Part shown: positions 12,200 to 25,700 of the stretch, piece by piece
Layout: each line of letters starts with the position of its first letter
Numbering within the stretch: the stretch's first letter is position 1
Assembly: GCF_021134715.1 (NCBI RefSeq)
Contig: NC_060027.1
Span: 1,674,001-1,738,000 of the forward strand
Source: Daphnia pulex
Lineage: Eukaryota > Arthropoda > Branchiopoda > Diplostraca > Daphniidae
Length of the DNA stretch: 64,000 nucleotides
Direction of reading: 5' to 3'
Notes under the pieces: model-generated
What the model saw: only the letters and a program-made list of their open reading frames with translations
The model's database searches: none
Told to the model about the DNA's origin: nothing
Position numbers and translations under genes: made by a program

Positions 12200-13063
12200 T
12201 ATAAATCACGGGGCGACGACGTCCCAAGAATGTTATCCTACCCAAAAGAAAAAAGAGTTGAAGTGAACTGAGAAACACACATCTGTTCAACTAGGTCAAA
12301 CACACACACCGAGACGAGCTTAATGCGACTTTAATTTCAGGTCGGCAGGCCGACAAAGTAAACAAAGAAAAAAAAAATCGCGTCCATTGTAACGCACACA
12401 CAGGAGGGGGAATTGTGTGTGCACACTACTAGTCCCGGGCGTGAGAAAACAAGCTATACGGGATCAGCTGATTATTATTGTATAGCTAAAAAAGATGAAA
12501 GTTGGTGGTGCAAAAATGGGCTCTCTCTCTCTCTAGCTGTTTTGACGAATTCTATATATGGGCGCCGTGTTCTCCATTTACGTGAGTCGAATGAGCCCAG
12601 CGACTAAGAAAGGCGATCGTGCAGAGATTCAAGGTTGACAGATTCTCTTCTTTTTTTTTTGGCGCGCCGATTGGATGGCGATTATGAATTCACGTGAACG
12701 CTCAACAGTGTCGTCGTCTGATGGATGGACTCGGCTGTTTGACTATGTGACCATAAGACGATGATGATGCGTTTATCTTTGATTGATCTCGTCACCATTT
12801 TCGTAGGGTACGGAATAATCAGTCCAAAAAAAGGAGGAGGAATCATATTATTTTATTATAGATCCATTGACTTTTATTAAGTAGTTGCATTCGTTTTTTT
12901 TTTTTCTACACGATTTATCAATCGTCGCATGAACATTTTTGATTTTTATTTTTTGAAAAGAGATTTTTTGGCGCCGTGCCCGGAAGTCTGAGAGTCGTGC
13001 GTGAATGCTCTGTTGTTTGAATGGTTATATATTTTTCTTTTTAAATTTTAGTTTGTAGACTGG

Positions 13064-13079
13064 CCACCAGAGGCGCTGG
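13064..13079 (+). promoter_or_regulatory. CTCF-like motif
   Basis: CCACCAGAGGCGCTGG is a close match to the CCASYAGRKGGCRSY consensus. It lies about 650 bp upstream of the first coding exon of the NCKAP5-type gene and on the opposite strand orientation from the site at 11133, so the two face different ways within the divergent gap. Confidence 0.5.
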
Positions 13080-13720
13080 TAGTCTGCCCCCTCACAACAA
13101 CACTCAGTTGAATTCCCTTCCCTTTTTCAGTTCAGTCGCCTTTGGGCTCTCGTCGAACGAGGACCGTGTTTCATCCGGTTTCCTCTGCAACAACAACAAC
13201 AACAACATCCCCCATGTAGAGCCAAGAAAGCGAAACAACAACACAAAAGGAAAACGAACAAATTTTTTTCTTGTTCTGATTTTTCTCTCCTCCACCGACA
13301 CAAAAAGTTGAAAAAGGAAAATTATCGTTGCGCGTGCGGGGTGGGACGAAAAAGACATGGCCGAGGTGTTGTTGGAAACAACCCAGACAACAGTTTCCGA
13401 GTGTGTTGCAGCGTGTTGATTTGTTATCCACACACGAGAGAAGAAGAAGAAGTTTTGGTCGGGTGTGAAAAAGGTTGTCGGGAGTGTTGTGTGTGTGTGT
13501 GCGCGTTGCGTGGAATTTCTTCTGGTTGTTGTTGTTGTTGTTGTTGTTGGCTGGAAGGGTCGACCCCTGTGGGAAAAGCGAGAGAGAGAGAGAGAGACTG
13601 GTGGCCGCCACCGTTGTACAAGTTTTATTCGGTCGTCGCGCAGGTGTGTGCGTGACTTGACAAGTGAACGACTTTCCTTTTGTTTTCTTTTTCTCTTTCT
13701 CTCCCCCTCTGAAAAAAAAC

Positions 13721-16700
13721 ATGGTGCTCAACCTGTTTAAAACGCTGGCCAGCAAGAACGAAGCCGCCCATCACCGCACCCAAAATCACCACCAGTCCAG
13801 GTAACAAAACCAAAAAAATAAAAGAATAGAAAAGGGGAAAAAAAAAACAGATTTTTATTTCGACTGAAAAATCTAATTTTCTGTCGGGGTGTTTTTCATG
13901 ACGTGTCGTATCTCTCCTTCTCTCTCCCCTCACACAATAAAAAAAACGACGAAGGAGAGAGAGAGATGGTTATCGTGTGTGTAGAACCCACACCCATATA
14001 CGGTAGCGTGAATTTTTCATTCACTAAAAGAAAAAGAAAAGAAAAAAACCACCCACCAAAAGTCGAAACGAAAATTGGGAAGCCCTGGGTATATATTTTT
14101 TCCGTTGTTGTTTGGGTAAGGCGACCGCCACAATTCATTTGTCGAGTTGTTGTTGTTGTTGTTGTTGGTAAGGAGCACAAAGAGTCGAGAGAGAGATATT
14201 GAAATGAGGCTGCACCTTTTATGTGTGTGTGTGTGGCTTGTTGTTGTTGTGTGTCTACCGACTTCCTAAATTGGCCAAAAGGTTAGTCGTTCTCTTACTC
14301 ATACTCTCTCTCTATCTCGCAGAGGCTCCTAGAGGCTCTACCTGGGCGCGTGAGTCATTCATTCATAATTCAGTTTGTTTCCCTGGGTGTCGTGTGCACA
14401 ACTTTTTGGCCAGGCTGCTGCTGCTGCTTCCCCTCGGGCGCAATGAGCAGCAGCAGCAGCACAAGAAGAAGAAGATTCATTATTAGGTCTCGTCCCAAAA
14501 ATGGTTTGACCACCTAATCAGATCCACTTGGGAGGTTTTTCTTTTCTTTTTTGACCGCTTCATTTTCTCTCTCTCCATCCCCCCCACTCGCACGAAAATT
14601 TAAATAATTTCCCACACACGTAAGTTAAACACACACAGCCCACCGTCGGATAATTACGGGGGGACGATTGACGTGTCCGTCCGATAGTTTTCCCGTGGTC
14701 ATCGCTTGACTTTGTGTCTGTTTGTTTGATTGAAAAAAGAAAAAACCGCAACAACCACAACAAAACACACACGGTTTTGTTTGATAACAAGTGTGTGTGT
14801 GGAAAGAACAGGTGTGTGACGCAATCAGAGAGAGAGATGGGCCAAGCCGATAAATCGTGGACGGAAACGATGGGAGACACGCAATCGATTAGAAAATGGG
14901 TGGAACGGGATTTTATTTTATTTTATTTTTGGGGTTTTAAAAGGCGGCCACCACCCAAGACGTAACGGAAAAAAAAGCATTTTCTTAGCTGGACGATAAA
15001 TAAATACTTTGTGGCGTAGTGTTTATGCAAATTCCCCCTCCTTCAGCTAGGAAGAAGAAAAACAGATTTGACCAATTATGGTGGAGACAAACCCGAAAAT
15101 AGCTCTTGAAAGAAGAAAACTGGACCGCCACCAGTGCCAAAGTGTGTGCGGGATCAATAACCTGGTGGAAAAAAGCAGCAAGTTGGGCGCGTTAGAGGAT
15201 CGCACCTTAATTGGATCTAACCAATTGCTCCCTAACGCCATTTCTGTGTGTGTGTGTTTTTAGACTCCGGAGTCGAGAGAGAGAGAGATGGAAGGCCATC
15301 GGGAGAGAGAGAGAAGGTCCCGATGAATCATCCTGGGCCACGCAGCCACTGCGCAGCTCTTTCAAAGAGAAAAATAACATTGGAGGTCACATCGTCCGTC
15401 GCAAAAAAACTAAAAATCCCGAGGCTTTTTTTTTTTCTTTCTATGCACCTGGTCTCTCCTTTTTTTTATTTTAAAATTTTGGAGTGAGCGTGAGTTGAGT
15501 GAGTCACACGCCGTTTTCTTTTTTTTTCAACTTTTTTTCTTTTTTCTGAATCAACAAGGAAGTCGCTCTCTTTTTTACGATTATTTGCCTTTTCAAAGAT
15601 TACCTGGGTGAGATTGCAGACACATATTTTTTGGTCGAGTGCAAACGTCAAGCCCAAGCGTCGTCCCAGGGACGTGTGTTGGCCATTTTCTTTTTTCGTG
15701 GTGCACAATTTTCTTCTATGTACAACGTCGAACCCACCACCACCTGTCTGTCCGACCTTGTGGGCTGCTGTTATTTGGCGGCAACGTGTCTCTCCTTCTC
15801 TTGTGTGTGTCTTTTTAGCGTGAGTGGCCCAGGTAGAGAGAGATTCCTTTTTTAGAAAGCGCCTGGATCTCACTGGCCAGCCGCTGTTTGGTGTGGCCCC
15901 GTCATATCTCCAGTGCAGCAGCAGCAGCTAACGTGAGAGAGACGAATGAAAGAATCACGCCAACAAGTCTCTCTCTCTCTCTCCTGGGTGTACACACCTG
16001 GGCCAAGGTTGTCGTCTTTTTTTTTCTGGTTTTCGGCCCAGTGAGTCATACACCCGGTAAGTCATCATCTTTCCAACTGACTAGGGGCTTTTTCTTCTTT
16101 TTTCTTGAATTATTTGATTCTTTTGAAAAAACATGATCATTTTTTTTTCTTTTGGTCGATGCTCAAAATGATGTAATGATGTTTGCGGGAGTAAGTGGGG
16201 GAGGAGGAGGAGAGGGAATTTTTGATTTCGGTGGGGGCTGTGTGATTGATCCCGATATGGTGTGGCGTGACTCGACACAAGTCATTAGCGATCGCTTGTT
16301 ACTACACTACCACCGGTTTAAAAAAAAGAAAAAGGAAATGTTTTAAAATTCTTTTTCTTTCTTATTTCAAGTGTGTGGATGTGTGTAAGCTCTTTATTTT
16401 GATAGACTCTTCTTTCTCTTTGATGATGCGATTATTTATTTATTTTGTCACAGACTCGTGTCAATAGACACACACACACGCCGAGTAAATAAATACATTT
16501 TCTGGATAAGAAGGAAAAAAGCGCGGGAAAAAGCACATTTTTTGAATCGTTTTAGAGTTTATTGACACACATGAAGAAGAAGATAACTCGACGCTTTGAT
16601 ATGTGTTTACAGTTGAACGTCATCATCGTCGATATTATAGACACTGGGAAAATGTTGGAACGAGACCCAGATGGGAGATGATGATGGTGATTTGTTGATT

Positions 16701-19700
16701 TTGAACCCGTGAACCTTTTTTTTTTTTTTCTTTTTTGGGGCTTTTCATCAAATTTAATTGCCACAAACAACTTGGGAGTGTGTTTCCCAAGTGGGAAATA
16801 ATCATAACTTTGAATGGTAGTACCTAACCAAAGAGATGGAGGGGGGGGGATTGAAGTTGGAGAGATTTATTATCCATTTATTTGTTTTTGTTTTCTATTA
16901 CGGGAGAGAGAAGGAGAAGGAGATGTTTTTTTTTTTCAAACGTGAAAGACCTGGTGCCGTACGTGACCGTATAAGGCACTGGGTAATGAGCGGCCGATAT
17001 ATAAACGTGCCAGTCAGTCTACTGCTGCTGCTGCTACCAACCAAATCTAACTATCGATACATAAGCGTTTGCTCGTTTTTCCCCCCTTTTTCTTATCTTT
17101 ATCTATCGATCTATTCTCTCTCGACCGAGAAAAGAAAAAAAAAAACTGTGTTTCCCGCACTGAACTGCTCCCGCTGCTGCTGCTGGGCTACGGCTGGACT
17201 GGGGCTGCCCAATTTGGGATCTCTCTCTCAGCAGAGACTTGAGAGTCCCGCTCCAACGTTTGGCAGCTGTCGTTTTTCTCTTTCTCTCTCCTTTTTTCTT
17301 CTGTTTGAACAAGAAGAAGAAGAAAATAAATCAAAAATAAAAAAGAAGAAAGGAGGAACGAAAAACAGGTGATTGAGACTCTCGTTTCAAACTGGCGGCT
17401 GCAACTTTTCTTGTTTGTTTTTTTTTCTCCCAGCTAGAAAAGAGAAAAAAGTCGCTTCTCTTCTCTACTTGCCCGTCTAGTCTGAGGCTGGTGAGCTGCT
17501 CCTAGTGATCGAATAACCGTTTTTAATGAGCTCGTGACTCACGGCCGAGGCCCCCACAGCCGAGGTCGTTCGTGATGATGTTCTCTCCTCGCGCACACAG
17601 ACACTGTGCACACGTTTTCTTTTTTCTCTTTTCTTTCTTTCACTGCCAAATAAATAACCAACGTCTGACAATTTCTTGTTGTTATTCTCTAGGGGAAATC
17701 AGGAGATGCTACACGCTCCTACGGCCGGATACCAAAGATTCGTCGGGACAACTGGGACATCCTCATCCACCAGCGGTGGAAGCGGCGGAGCTTCTTCGTC
17801 GTCTGCCAGGATTTCCCGCATGGCTCGATCGCTGCCCCAACACGTTCCGGAAGTCTTGACTCGCCCCGATTCTTCTTCTTCCGGCGTCGGCAGCGGCAGC
17901 CACTCGAGTAGACCGGCCAGTCACAGTTTCGGTAGTGGCGTTGGAGGGTTGAACCCTCGACTTGCCACGGGCCATCACCTCCTAACGGGCGGAGGGGGTT
18001 CCCTTTCGGCGCCGAGTTCTCCGTCACAGCTGAGTAAATCGTCGTCGATTCCGTTGAAGATGCGCCAGGGCGTCGTCTCGGCTCGCCACGGCGCCCCTCC
18101 GCCCAACATCATCGTCGAGAAGGGACGCATTGAATTCGTTAAAACGGCCACCAGTCCCAGTGCTCCTCCGGCGCCAGCGGCGGATGCTCCGGTCCCGACG
18201 CTAACGACAGAGAAACACAAATTGCAAATGGGCACTAAAATATTCCGGCCGCCAACCTCGTCGTCGTCACCTTCTCCCAAGAAATCGACCCTGCCGGAAT
18301 CGTCTCCTTTAGTAGCTCTGGCGGATGAGATGCCGCCCAAAGGTCACCACCATCACCCCAAATCGAAAGAGACGACCACTCCTTCCGGCAGTGGCGGAAG
18401 CATTTCGTTTCGCGATCGATCGGCCAGCCCCAAATTCAATTCGACCAGGGAATCGACTCCGCCGCTGCCCGAATCCTCGCGAATTCCATCCGGAATGGCG
18501 CGGAAGCCCAATCCAACGACGACTCCGGACGTTGTCGCCAGCGGCAACGGCCGGAATCTCCTGCCCCGTCCGGGCTTCATCAATAAATCGCGTGAAACGA
18601 GTCCGTCTCCCCAGCAATCCTCTTCTTCTTCTTGTTCCAGTGCCAAACCTTCGTCGATTCCGTCTGCTCCTCCATCCAAAAGTGGCAGCAGCAACTCCGG
18701 TGCTAGTGGTGGTGGTGTCAGTGGTGCGGCAGTTCCGGTCAGTCCCAATCTGATTCGCTGGAGGGCCAAACTCTCCGGTTCCAGTGGTCCCTGTGTCACG
18801 AATCATTTGAATTTGAATGTCTCGGCGGCTGCAGCTGCAGCTGCAACGACGACGACGACGAATAATTCGTCCATAGCCGGAAGCCATCCTAAGAAGACTC
18901 TAGGAGGAATAGGGGCAGCTCTGGTGGTGAAATTGTCTGGCAACGGAGCCAAATCTTGTCCTTCATCGTCGTCATCCGCCAGCAGCAGCAGCAAACCGAC
19001 ACCATCAACTTCTGCTGCTCCTGCTGCTGCTCCTACTACTGCTGTTGCCCAGGTATCCAATTTCAATTCAAATTTTCTTTCCTTTCTTTCTTTCGTTCTC
19101 CTGGCCATGCAAGGATCTCCAACCAAAATTGGGTAAATAGGTTTTTAGGGTCTCTCTCGTGAGTGTGTGTGTGTGTGTGCAGAATTGATGGAATGAATGA
19201 ATGACATCATCCAGAGGGGCCCAACCCCGAAACAAAAAAATATGTTTTCCTTTTTTTTTTCCTTTTTCCTTTTTCTCACGAGAGAACTTGAACGACCCAG
19301 ACTCACGCTCATCCATAAATACCCGAGCTGGAAAAGAGCGAACGAATAAATGTTGAGGTGTGCCCCCAACCAACCGACCAACTCACAACCCAACCGGTGG
19401 GTTTCTTCTTTCTTTCTTCTTTTCCATTCCAAAAAGGAGTTGCACGGGAATATTTCGAACGAGTCGAAAAGATGATGTGGGAGGGGCTCCTTGGGCTCCT
19501 TATTTGTCGTCATTGAAAAAAGAAGAAAAAGGAAAAAAAATATTTTTAAGTCGAATCGATGCAGGTAGAAAAAAGAAGAAGAAGAGATTTCGGTGAGGAG
19601 ATTTCCCAGGAGCGCAGACGCCAAAAAATGTGGCCGGCCCGTCTCTCTCGTCTCACGGGAGGGGGGTAGTTTCCATGTCAATAAAGTTGTTGTCGTCGCT

Positions 19701-22700
19701 TTTTTTCTCTGAACAGAAAGTAAAAGATTTTTCTTTTGGGGGTCTCATCAGGGGGAGAAGAATAGACAGACAAGAAGAAGAAGAAATATCAATAAGAAGA
19801 CACACAGTGGGAGGGGGTTGGAAGAGAGAGACGTTAACCCCCCGCTGGATTGTCGGCAGCCTCATCTCCACCGACAATCCAGCGGGGGCACATTCCAAAA
19901 GAAAAAGAAAAGAAAACATTTTTCTATTCTGACTTTTCTTTTGAGTAAGGAAAAAGAGTTGAATGTCCGTGACGCGATATCATTTCGGGATTATCGAATT
20001 TCACGCGAGTTTGGTCAGAAAAGAAAAAACACAAGAGTGACTCCACCTCCTCGTTGGTGGTCGAGAAAAACAAAACAAAAGACACGCAATCCCCCTTTGC
20101 ACGCACTCGACAACAACAACAACAACATACCTTTTGAAAAAAAGAAAAAAGAAAAGGCGTCTAGTATATAAATAATCATAATAATCATAATACAGCCCCG
20201 GTGTAGTAGTAGTACTACACACACATCCCAATCCCCCCGGTGTAAGTGTATATATAGGGCGACCGAGATGACGTCATGCTAAAGAAATGCTTCTTCTTCT
20301 TCTTTTGTGGTTGGAAAAAACTTTTTTAATAGTAGGGGGGAATCAAATGCACAGTGAAAGATATTCCCCCGGCAGCTCCTCTGTGACCTTCTTCTTCTTC
20401 TTCTCTGCCCGTTGCCAAGAAAAAAAGAAAATTCTCTGCAGCAGCAGCCGAGGTCGCTCAGCTGACAATCCCCCGGGACACGATGATTACACTGTCGGCC
20501 AAAAGAGCCCACACTAAACTAAATGGCATTGATCAACCCACAACAAAAAGATAAAAGAAAAAGATTCTTCTTCTGGTTAGATTTTTGCAGGGAAAAGATG
20601 AAAGAAGCTCTCGGCTCCGTGAGTGATTGGTCATCACACCTTATGGGCAATGGGCTAGAGGCGCTATATTTATCCTGTTAGCACCGCCGACAACGACGAC
20701 GACGACGACTTTTTAAAAAGAAACAAATTGGGATGTTACACGCCGACCGGCCGAGAGAGGAGTTGATCGATTTCTATTAATATCCACCGCTACCCGCCAT
20801 CAACTGAAATGAAAATGAGAACCCCCCGACATTCTTTTCCCTCGTTTTTGCGAGCTGGACGAACGCGTGCCAAAAAATGTCGGTCAAAAGGAGAGAGGGG
20901 GGGGGAGGATCGATCCTCCTCCCCCCTCTCCTTTTTTTTCCCACGGCTGCTGTGCGGATGCTGTTTGGGTAAGGGGGAGAGAGGACCCCCATCTGGACGT
21001 ATTACAACATGGCGCAAAACGGAAGTCTATTGTCCACACAAGTTTTGTTCCAGCTCCTTTTGGGTGTTGGGCCGCGCCGGCCCGAAACTTTTCGAGACCT
21101 TTTTTTTCCCACCAAAGTTTTTTGAGAAGATGTTCCGTGTGGAAGGCAAAAGTTGATTGTTTCATCACTATCATCTGATTTGTTTGTGATGCCGAGAGAG
21201 AGAAAGAGAGAAGTTTGACTGGGCCATTTTGAAAAAGGGAAAAAAGAATTTCCTAAATACTTTTGGCTGGACCCTTTCTAAAGTAAAAAACTCCCCTCTC
21301 TTTTTGTGTGTGTGTGTGTTCGGCTGGGGCTTTCTACTCTATAACAGAGAGTCGAAGCCGAAACTATTATCCAGTTTTAATATCTAAATCCAACAGACAC
21401 GCTCTCTCTCTCTTTCCCCCCTTGCCTGGGTTTCATTTCTCTTATCCTCCTCGTCACACACGCATGGAATTATATTAGGACGTGATTTGTTATTGCCCCT
21501 CGTAGTGGTGGTAGACTAGTAGAGAAGAGTATAAACTAATATATAGACTGGGCGATACGAGCCGGGACGGCCATATAGCAGAGCTACTACTACTACTAAA
21601 AATCTATGCTAGTTGTGCACATTTTCTATTTGATTTTTTCCTTGTCGTTTCGCTGTGCTGGCCACTTTTCCACGTTCCCATGAAAAATTGGCTTTTTCTT
21701 TTCCTGGAAAAAATAGTTTCGCTAGCGATAAAATCGTACACATTCTTCTCAGTAAATTGGTTAAAAAATGAATGAATGGATTTTTTTGATTTTCTATTGG
21801 GCGACATTTTTTCTTTCTCTCTCTCTCGCATGTCCTTATTCAGATTTTTGTCTGTTGTCTAACTCTCTCTCTCTTGTTTGTTTGGTCGTGCGGGTGCGAT
21901 CGATAAAAATGCCAACAATCAGAGTCATCTAGTGGCGATAATTGGCGGCTAGCAGACGACCTTCGAAAATAATAATAATAATCATGAAAGAATCTTTTTT
22001 CCGTGAAGAGGAAGTGACGCGTGAAGATTTTCTTGTAGAGGATAAATAAATAAAAGAAAAATATAATAAAAGAATAGAAAAATGAAAAAAAAGAGAACAA
22101 TGGACGACCGAGGAAATGGTTGAAGGGGGGTTGGCTGCTCTTTTTATCTCTTTCAACTTGTGTGTGTGTTTGGCTGGTGTGTGTAGTAGAGAGAGATGTT
22201 CGGTCGTGTCGTGTGTGTGTGTGTGTCTTTTTATTTATTTATTTATAAAGAGATAGAGAGGGGCTCCGGGTGGACTGGTAATGGCCGCCATTGACCCCGC
22301 GCCGTTGACCTTTTAGTCGAAAAAGAAATAAGTTTTGGTTGTTTTTTCGTGGGAAGGAAGAAGAAGAAGAAGAAGATGACACTTGAATTTTCTTCTTCCC
22401 TCTTTTTCTCTAGTCCTCCCCTTGACCCAAACGCTTTACAGACACCCGTCGTGTTTATGTATTTGATAAATAAATAAATAAAAAAATAAAAAAAGACGGG
22501 ACCAGAGAAAATTTTTTTTTAAGAAAATAAAATAAAAAAATTAAATGAAATTGGGTCACGAAGAGAAAATAGGAAAAAGAAAATTCAATGTCGAGTTGTG
22601 GTAATTTTTTTTTTTTTTAGAAAATGTGTGGGAAAATTTAATATCGACCCACTTTTTTTCCGGGTGCACTGGGTGAGTTCGTGCGTATTTAATTTCTTTT

Positions 22701-25700
22701 TTTCTGGTTTTCTGACTTTTAATTGCCAAGGGGATTTTTTTGTTGTTGTCGTTTCCTTTAAAATAAAAAAAAAAATTTCCCTCCCAAGAAGAGTTGAAAA
22801 AGGTCGTCGATCTTTCTTCATTTTATTGCCAGTTGCCACCGATGTCGATGACCTTTTTTAATTCTTATTGTTTTCTTTCTAAATGCGAAAATTCCGCCAC
22901 CCGCTTCTGAAATTGTTCCGAGGGTCTGGGGGGAATGTGTGACAACATTTTTCTCTCTCTTAAAGTTTGTTTCATTTTGAAAATGTGAAGAAGAAGAAGA
23001 AACAACACCCCAGTGGGTTTTATTTTTCAAAAAAGAAAGAAGAAGAAAAATGGGCGTGCGTAGTTACGACCGGACGAACTTATATTCCGTTCGACGTGGT
23101 TTCACGATTTTTCAAACGTTCCCGCCACTTTTCACACGATTTCCTCCTCCACCCCATCGTGAAAATGGGGGGGAATTATTATATAAGGGACACCCTTTCT
23201 TCTCTTCTTCTTCTTCTTTTGTCACGCCGAAAATGTGAAATAAATTTTTTCCCGCCCTTTGCACAAAGATTTAAAGAAAAGAAAAAAGATGATGGATAAA
23301 TAATAATTTTGTTTTGTTGGATTTTGGTTGCTGGCCGCGTCCATTCCGCCGGCGGAATGACAACATTTCTCAGCATCCAGTTACTACGAATTCCGCCTTT
23401 CTGGAGTGTGTGTGTGTGTGTTTACACAAGACATTGTTAGCGTTAGCCAATAGGAGAAAAGAGAGAGAGATAGCTATCGTTTCATCATGGATCAAAAAAC
23501 ACACACACGGACGGACAAAAAAATTGAAATTCTTTCCATCAAAAAGTAGAAAGAGATTCTCTTACACTCGTTCAAACAAACTCACAAAACTATCTCATTC
23601 CTCCATTTCTCTGATTTCGTTGAAGCGAAAAGAAACCAACCATTTCTTTTTCTTCTGGGTTGAACAATCGAATCAAGATGTCGCCGAACAAAGAGACAAG
23701 TCACGAACACGATTTCGTGGCGTTGATAAATAACTCTTCTTCTTCTTTCTATTTCCCTCTTCACATTTTTTTTTTCTATTTCCTTTTTTTTTCGTACGTT
23801 CGTGTGTCGCCCAGATTTCAATCCAATCACGCGGGACCCCCGGCCGCCGTCGTTATCGACATGGATCCGAATATTTTCCGTTTTTTTTCCGCACCGACGA
23901 GTCGCTCACAGAAACATAAAACTCACTTGATGGCGATGGGCCTTCATCTTCACAGCTCAACTTCTTTTTCCTTTTTTCCAGGGCCTGGGCAAAGAGAAGA
24001 AAACTCGTTGCCTTGAGTGGCTCTTGTGTGTGTCTGTTATTGCCGACGCCCGGGCGTTTATCTCGGGTGGGGGGGAAATGATGGCAGAGGGACAAGTTCT
24101 TCTTCTTTCTCTCCCCCACGGTTTGGTTCGGTCGTAAAATGCAGTTGGTCATATTTCATGTGCAGTTTTCTTCTGACTTTTTCCACCCTTCTCTTCACCA
24201 TTTTGTGCGTGTGTCATCTTTTTGTTTTTGAGACTGGGCCGAAAAATATCTCGAATCGATTGGGAGACTGACGCTCTTGTCTCTTTGTCCATCAGGTGGA
24301 TGAAGGATCGACGACGCCAGCTGACGCCCAGCCGACCGGTTCCACCGCCACCGCAAGCGACAATCAAATGCAGCTGCTCAACCTGCACTACGAAGTCAAA
24401 CGGTTAACACAATTTCACAAAATTTTTTCAATTTAGTTCAGGAAAAAATTTCAACTTTATTTTATTTTATTTTTATTTCTAGGCTGGAAGAGACGGTCCA
24501 CACGCTGTTGCCATTACGTCACCAACAGTCGGCGCTCATCCAATCGTACGAGGTATTAAAAAACATTTATTTTTCTTTTACATTTAAAATTTTAAAAGAT
24601 TACCCGCCAATTTGTTCATTGAACCGAAAGGCTATTAGCCCGTCGGACACGTTTGCCTCTTGTCGTTGCACCGCCGCGAGTTAAACGAAGCGCGTCACGT
24701 TTAACTCGTTAAAAATGAGGAAATTTTCGGTTGTTCCGTCTTTCTTTTCCTTTATATCTTACAAGTCGAAATTACTACAAGATTATGAAAAAAAAGGGGG
24801 GAGTCTCAATTTGTGCGTGATGATGACGATGGCTTGTAAAAAATATAAAAATAAAAATAAGAGAGAAAATAGTTTCATTAACGAGCCCATCATTGTGTGT
24901 CCAGCCATTACGGGGCAAATGAAGACTCTTTTTTTCTTTTCTTTTCTTTTTGATATATTTAATGAGGACCAGCAACAACAACAACAACGAAATAGTTTGA
25001 ATTGCATCCGAACACGAACTATTTTTTTTGTCCGTCGTGTTTTTTTGTTTTTTCCAGTTTTTCCCTTTTGATTGTAATCGTTTCTTATTTTATTTTTATT
25101 TTTTCTTTTGTCTTGAAGGAGAGGTTGAGTGAGGCCCAGACGCGATTGGCTGCAGCTGAAGCGGAAGTGGCCCAGCTCAAGGAGCGGCTGGCTCGTTGTG
25201 AGGGGGCCGAAGTCGACGGCCGTCAAGTCATCCAGCAGCTGGAAGCCGACAAGTCGTCCATGGCCGCCAGTCACGAACAACAGCGGCTCGTGTTCGACAA
25301 GTGCCTCGATGAGATTGCCAATCACGTCGTCCAGGCTCTCATCTCACAAAAGGTGAGTCCGTCAGCCCATCCGCCATCTATCGACCCAAATGACAACCAA
25401 TTTCTAATTCTTTTTCAATTCAATTCAAATCCAAATGAAATAGAACCTCCAGGGGGAATGCCGTCGGCTCAGATCGCAAGTCTCGGACCTGGAACAGCGA
25501 AACGTGGCCCTGAATTTGCTGCTGACTCAGAGCCTGCGCGATTCCATGCTGGAAAACAACAAGAAACCGACAGCAGCAGCAACAGCTACTCCGGCGGCCG
25601 ATGGAATGATGGTCAAATCCAACTCGTACGACCTCCCGCCGACGTCCAGCAGCAGCAACAACCAGCGAGACTCGCTCTGCTCCACAGTCAGCGACAGCGA

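Larger units (their letters stand above)
10541..13720. promoter_or_regulatory. 3.2-kb region between divergent genes (ankyrin gene and NCKAP5-type gene)
   Basis: No coding stretch is supported here; small open frames are broken and made of simple sequence. The region should hold the 5' ends and promoters of both flanking genes. It is rich in GT, CT and poly-T tracts and carries two CTCF-like motifs and a cluster of TTATGCA motifs, listed separately. Confidence 0.5.
19053..24295 (+). other. Intron 2 of the NCKAP5-type gene, low-complexity rich
   Basis: A 5.2-kb intron, the longest here, again full of purine/pyrimidine tracts and microsatellites. It contains a perfect 18-bp-stem hairpin, a 40-bp near-palindrome, a TATA-plus-CRE cluster and a CTCF-like motif, each listed separately. 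No coding exon was recognised. Confidence 0.5.

Noticed and set aside
13171-13755. 194-codon open frame opposite the leader of the NCKAP5-type gene
   Set aside because: Made of translated simple repeats (Asn, Ser-Leu, Lys/Glu runs); no family resemblance.
16999-17018. TATATAAA followed by CAGTCAGTC in intron 1
   Set aside because: TATA to initiator spacing is only about 18 bases, too short for a standard core promoter.
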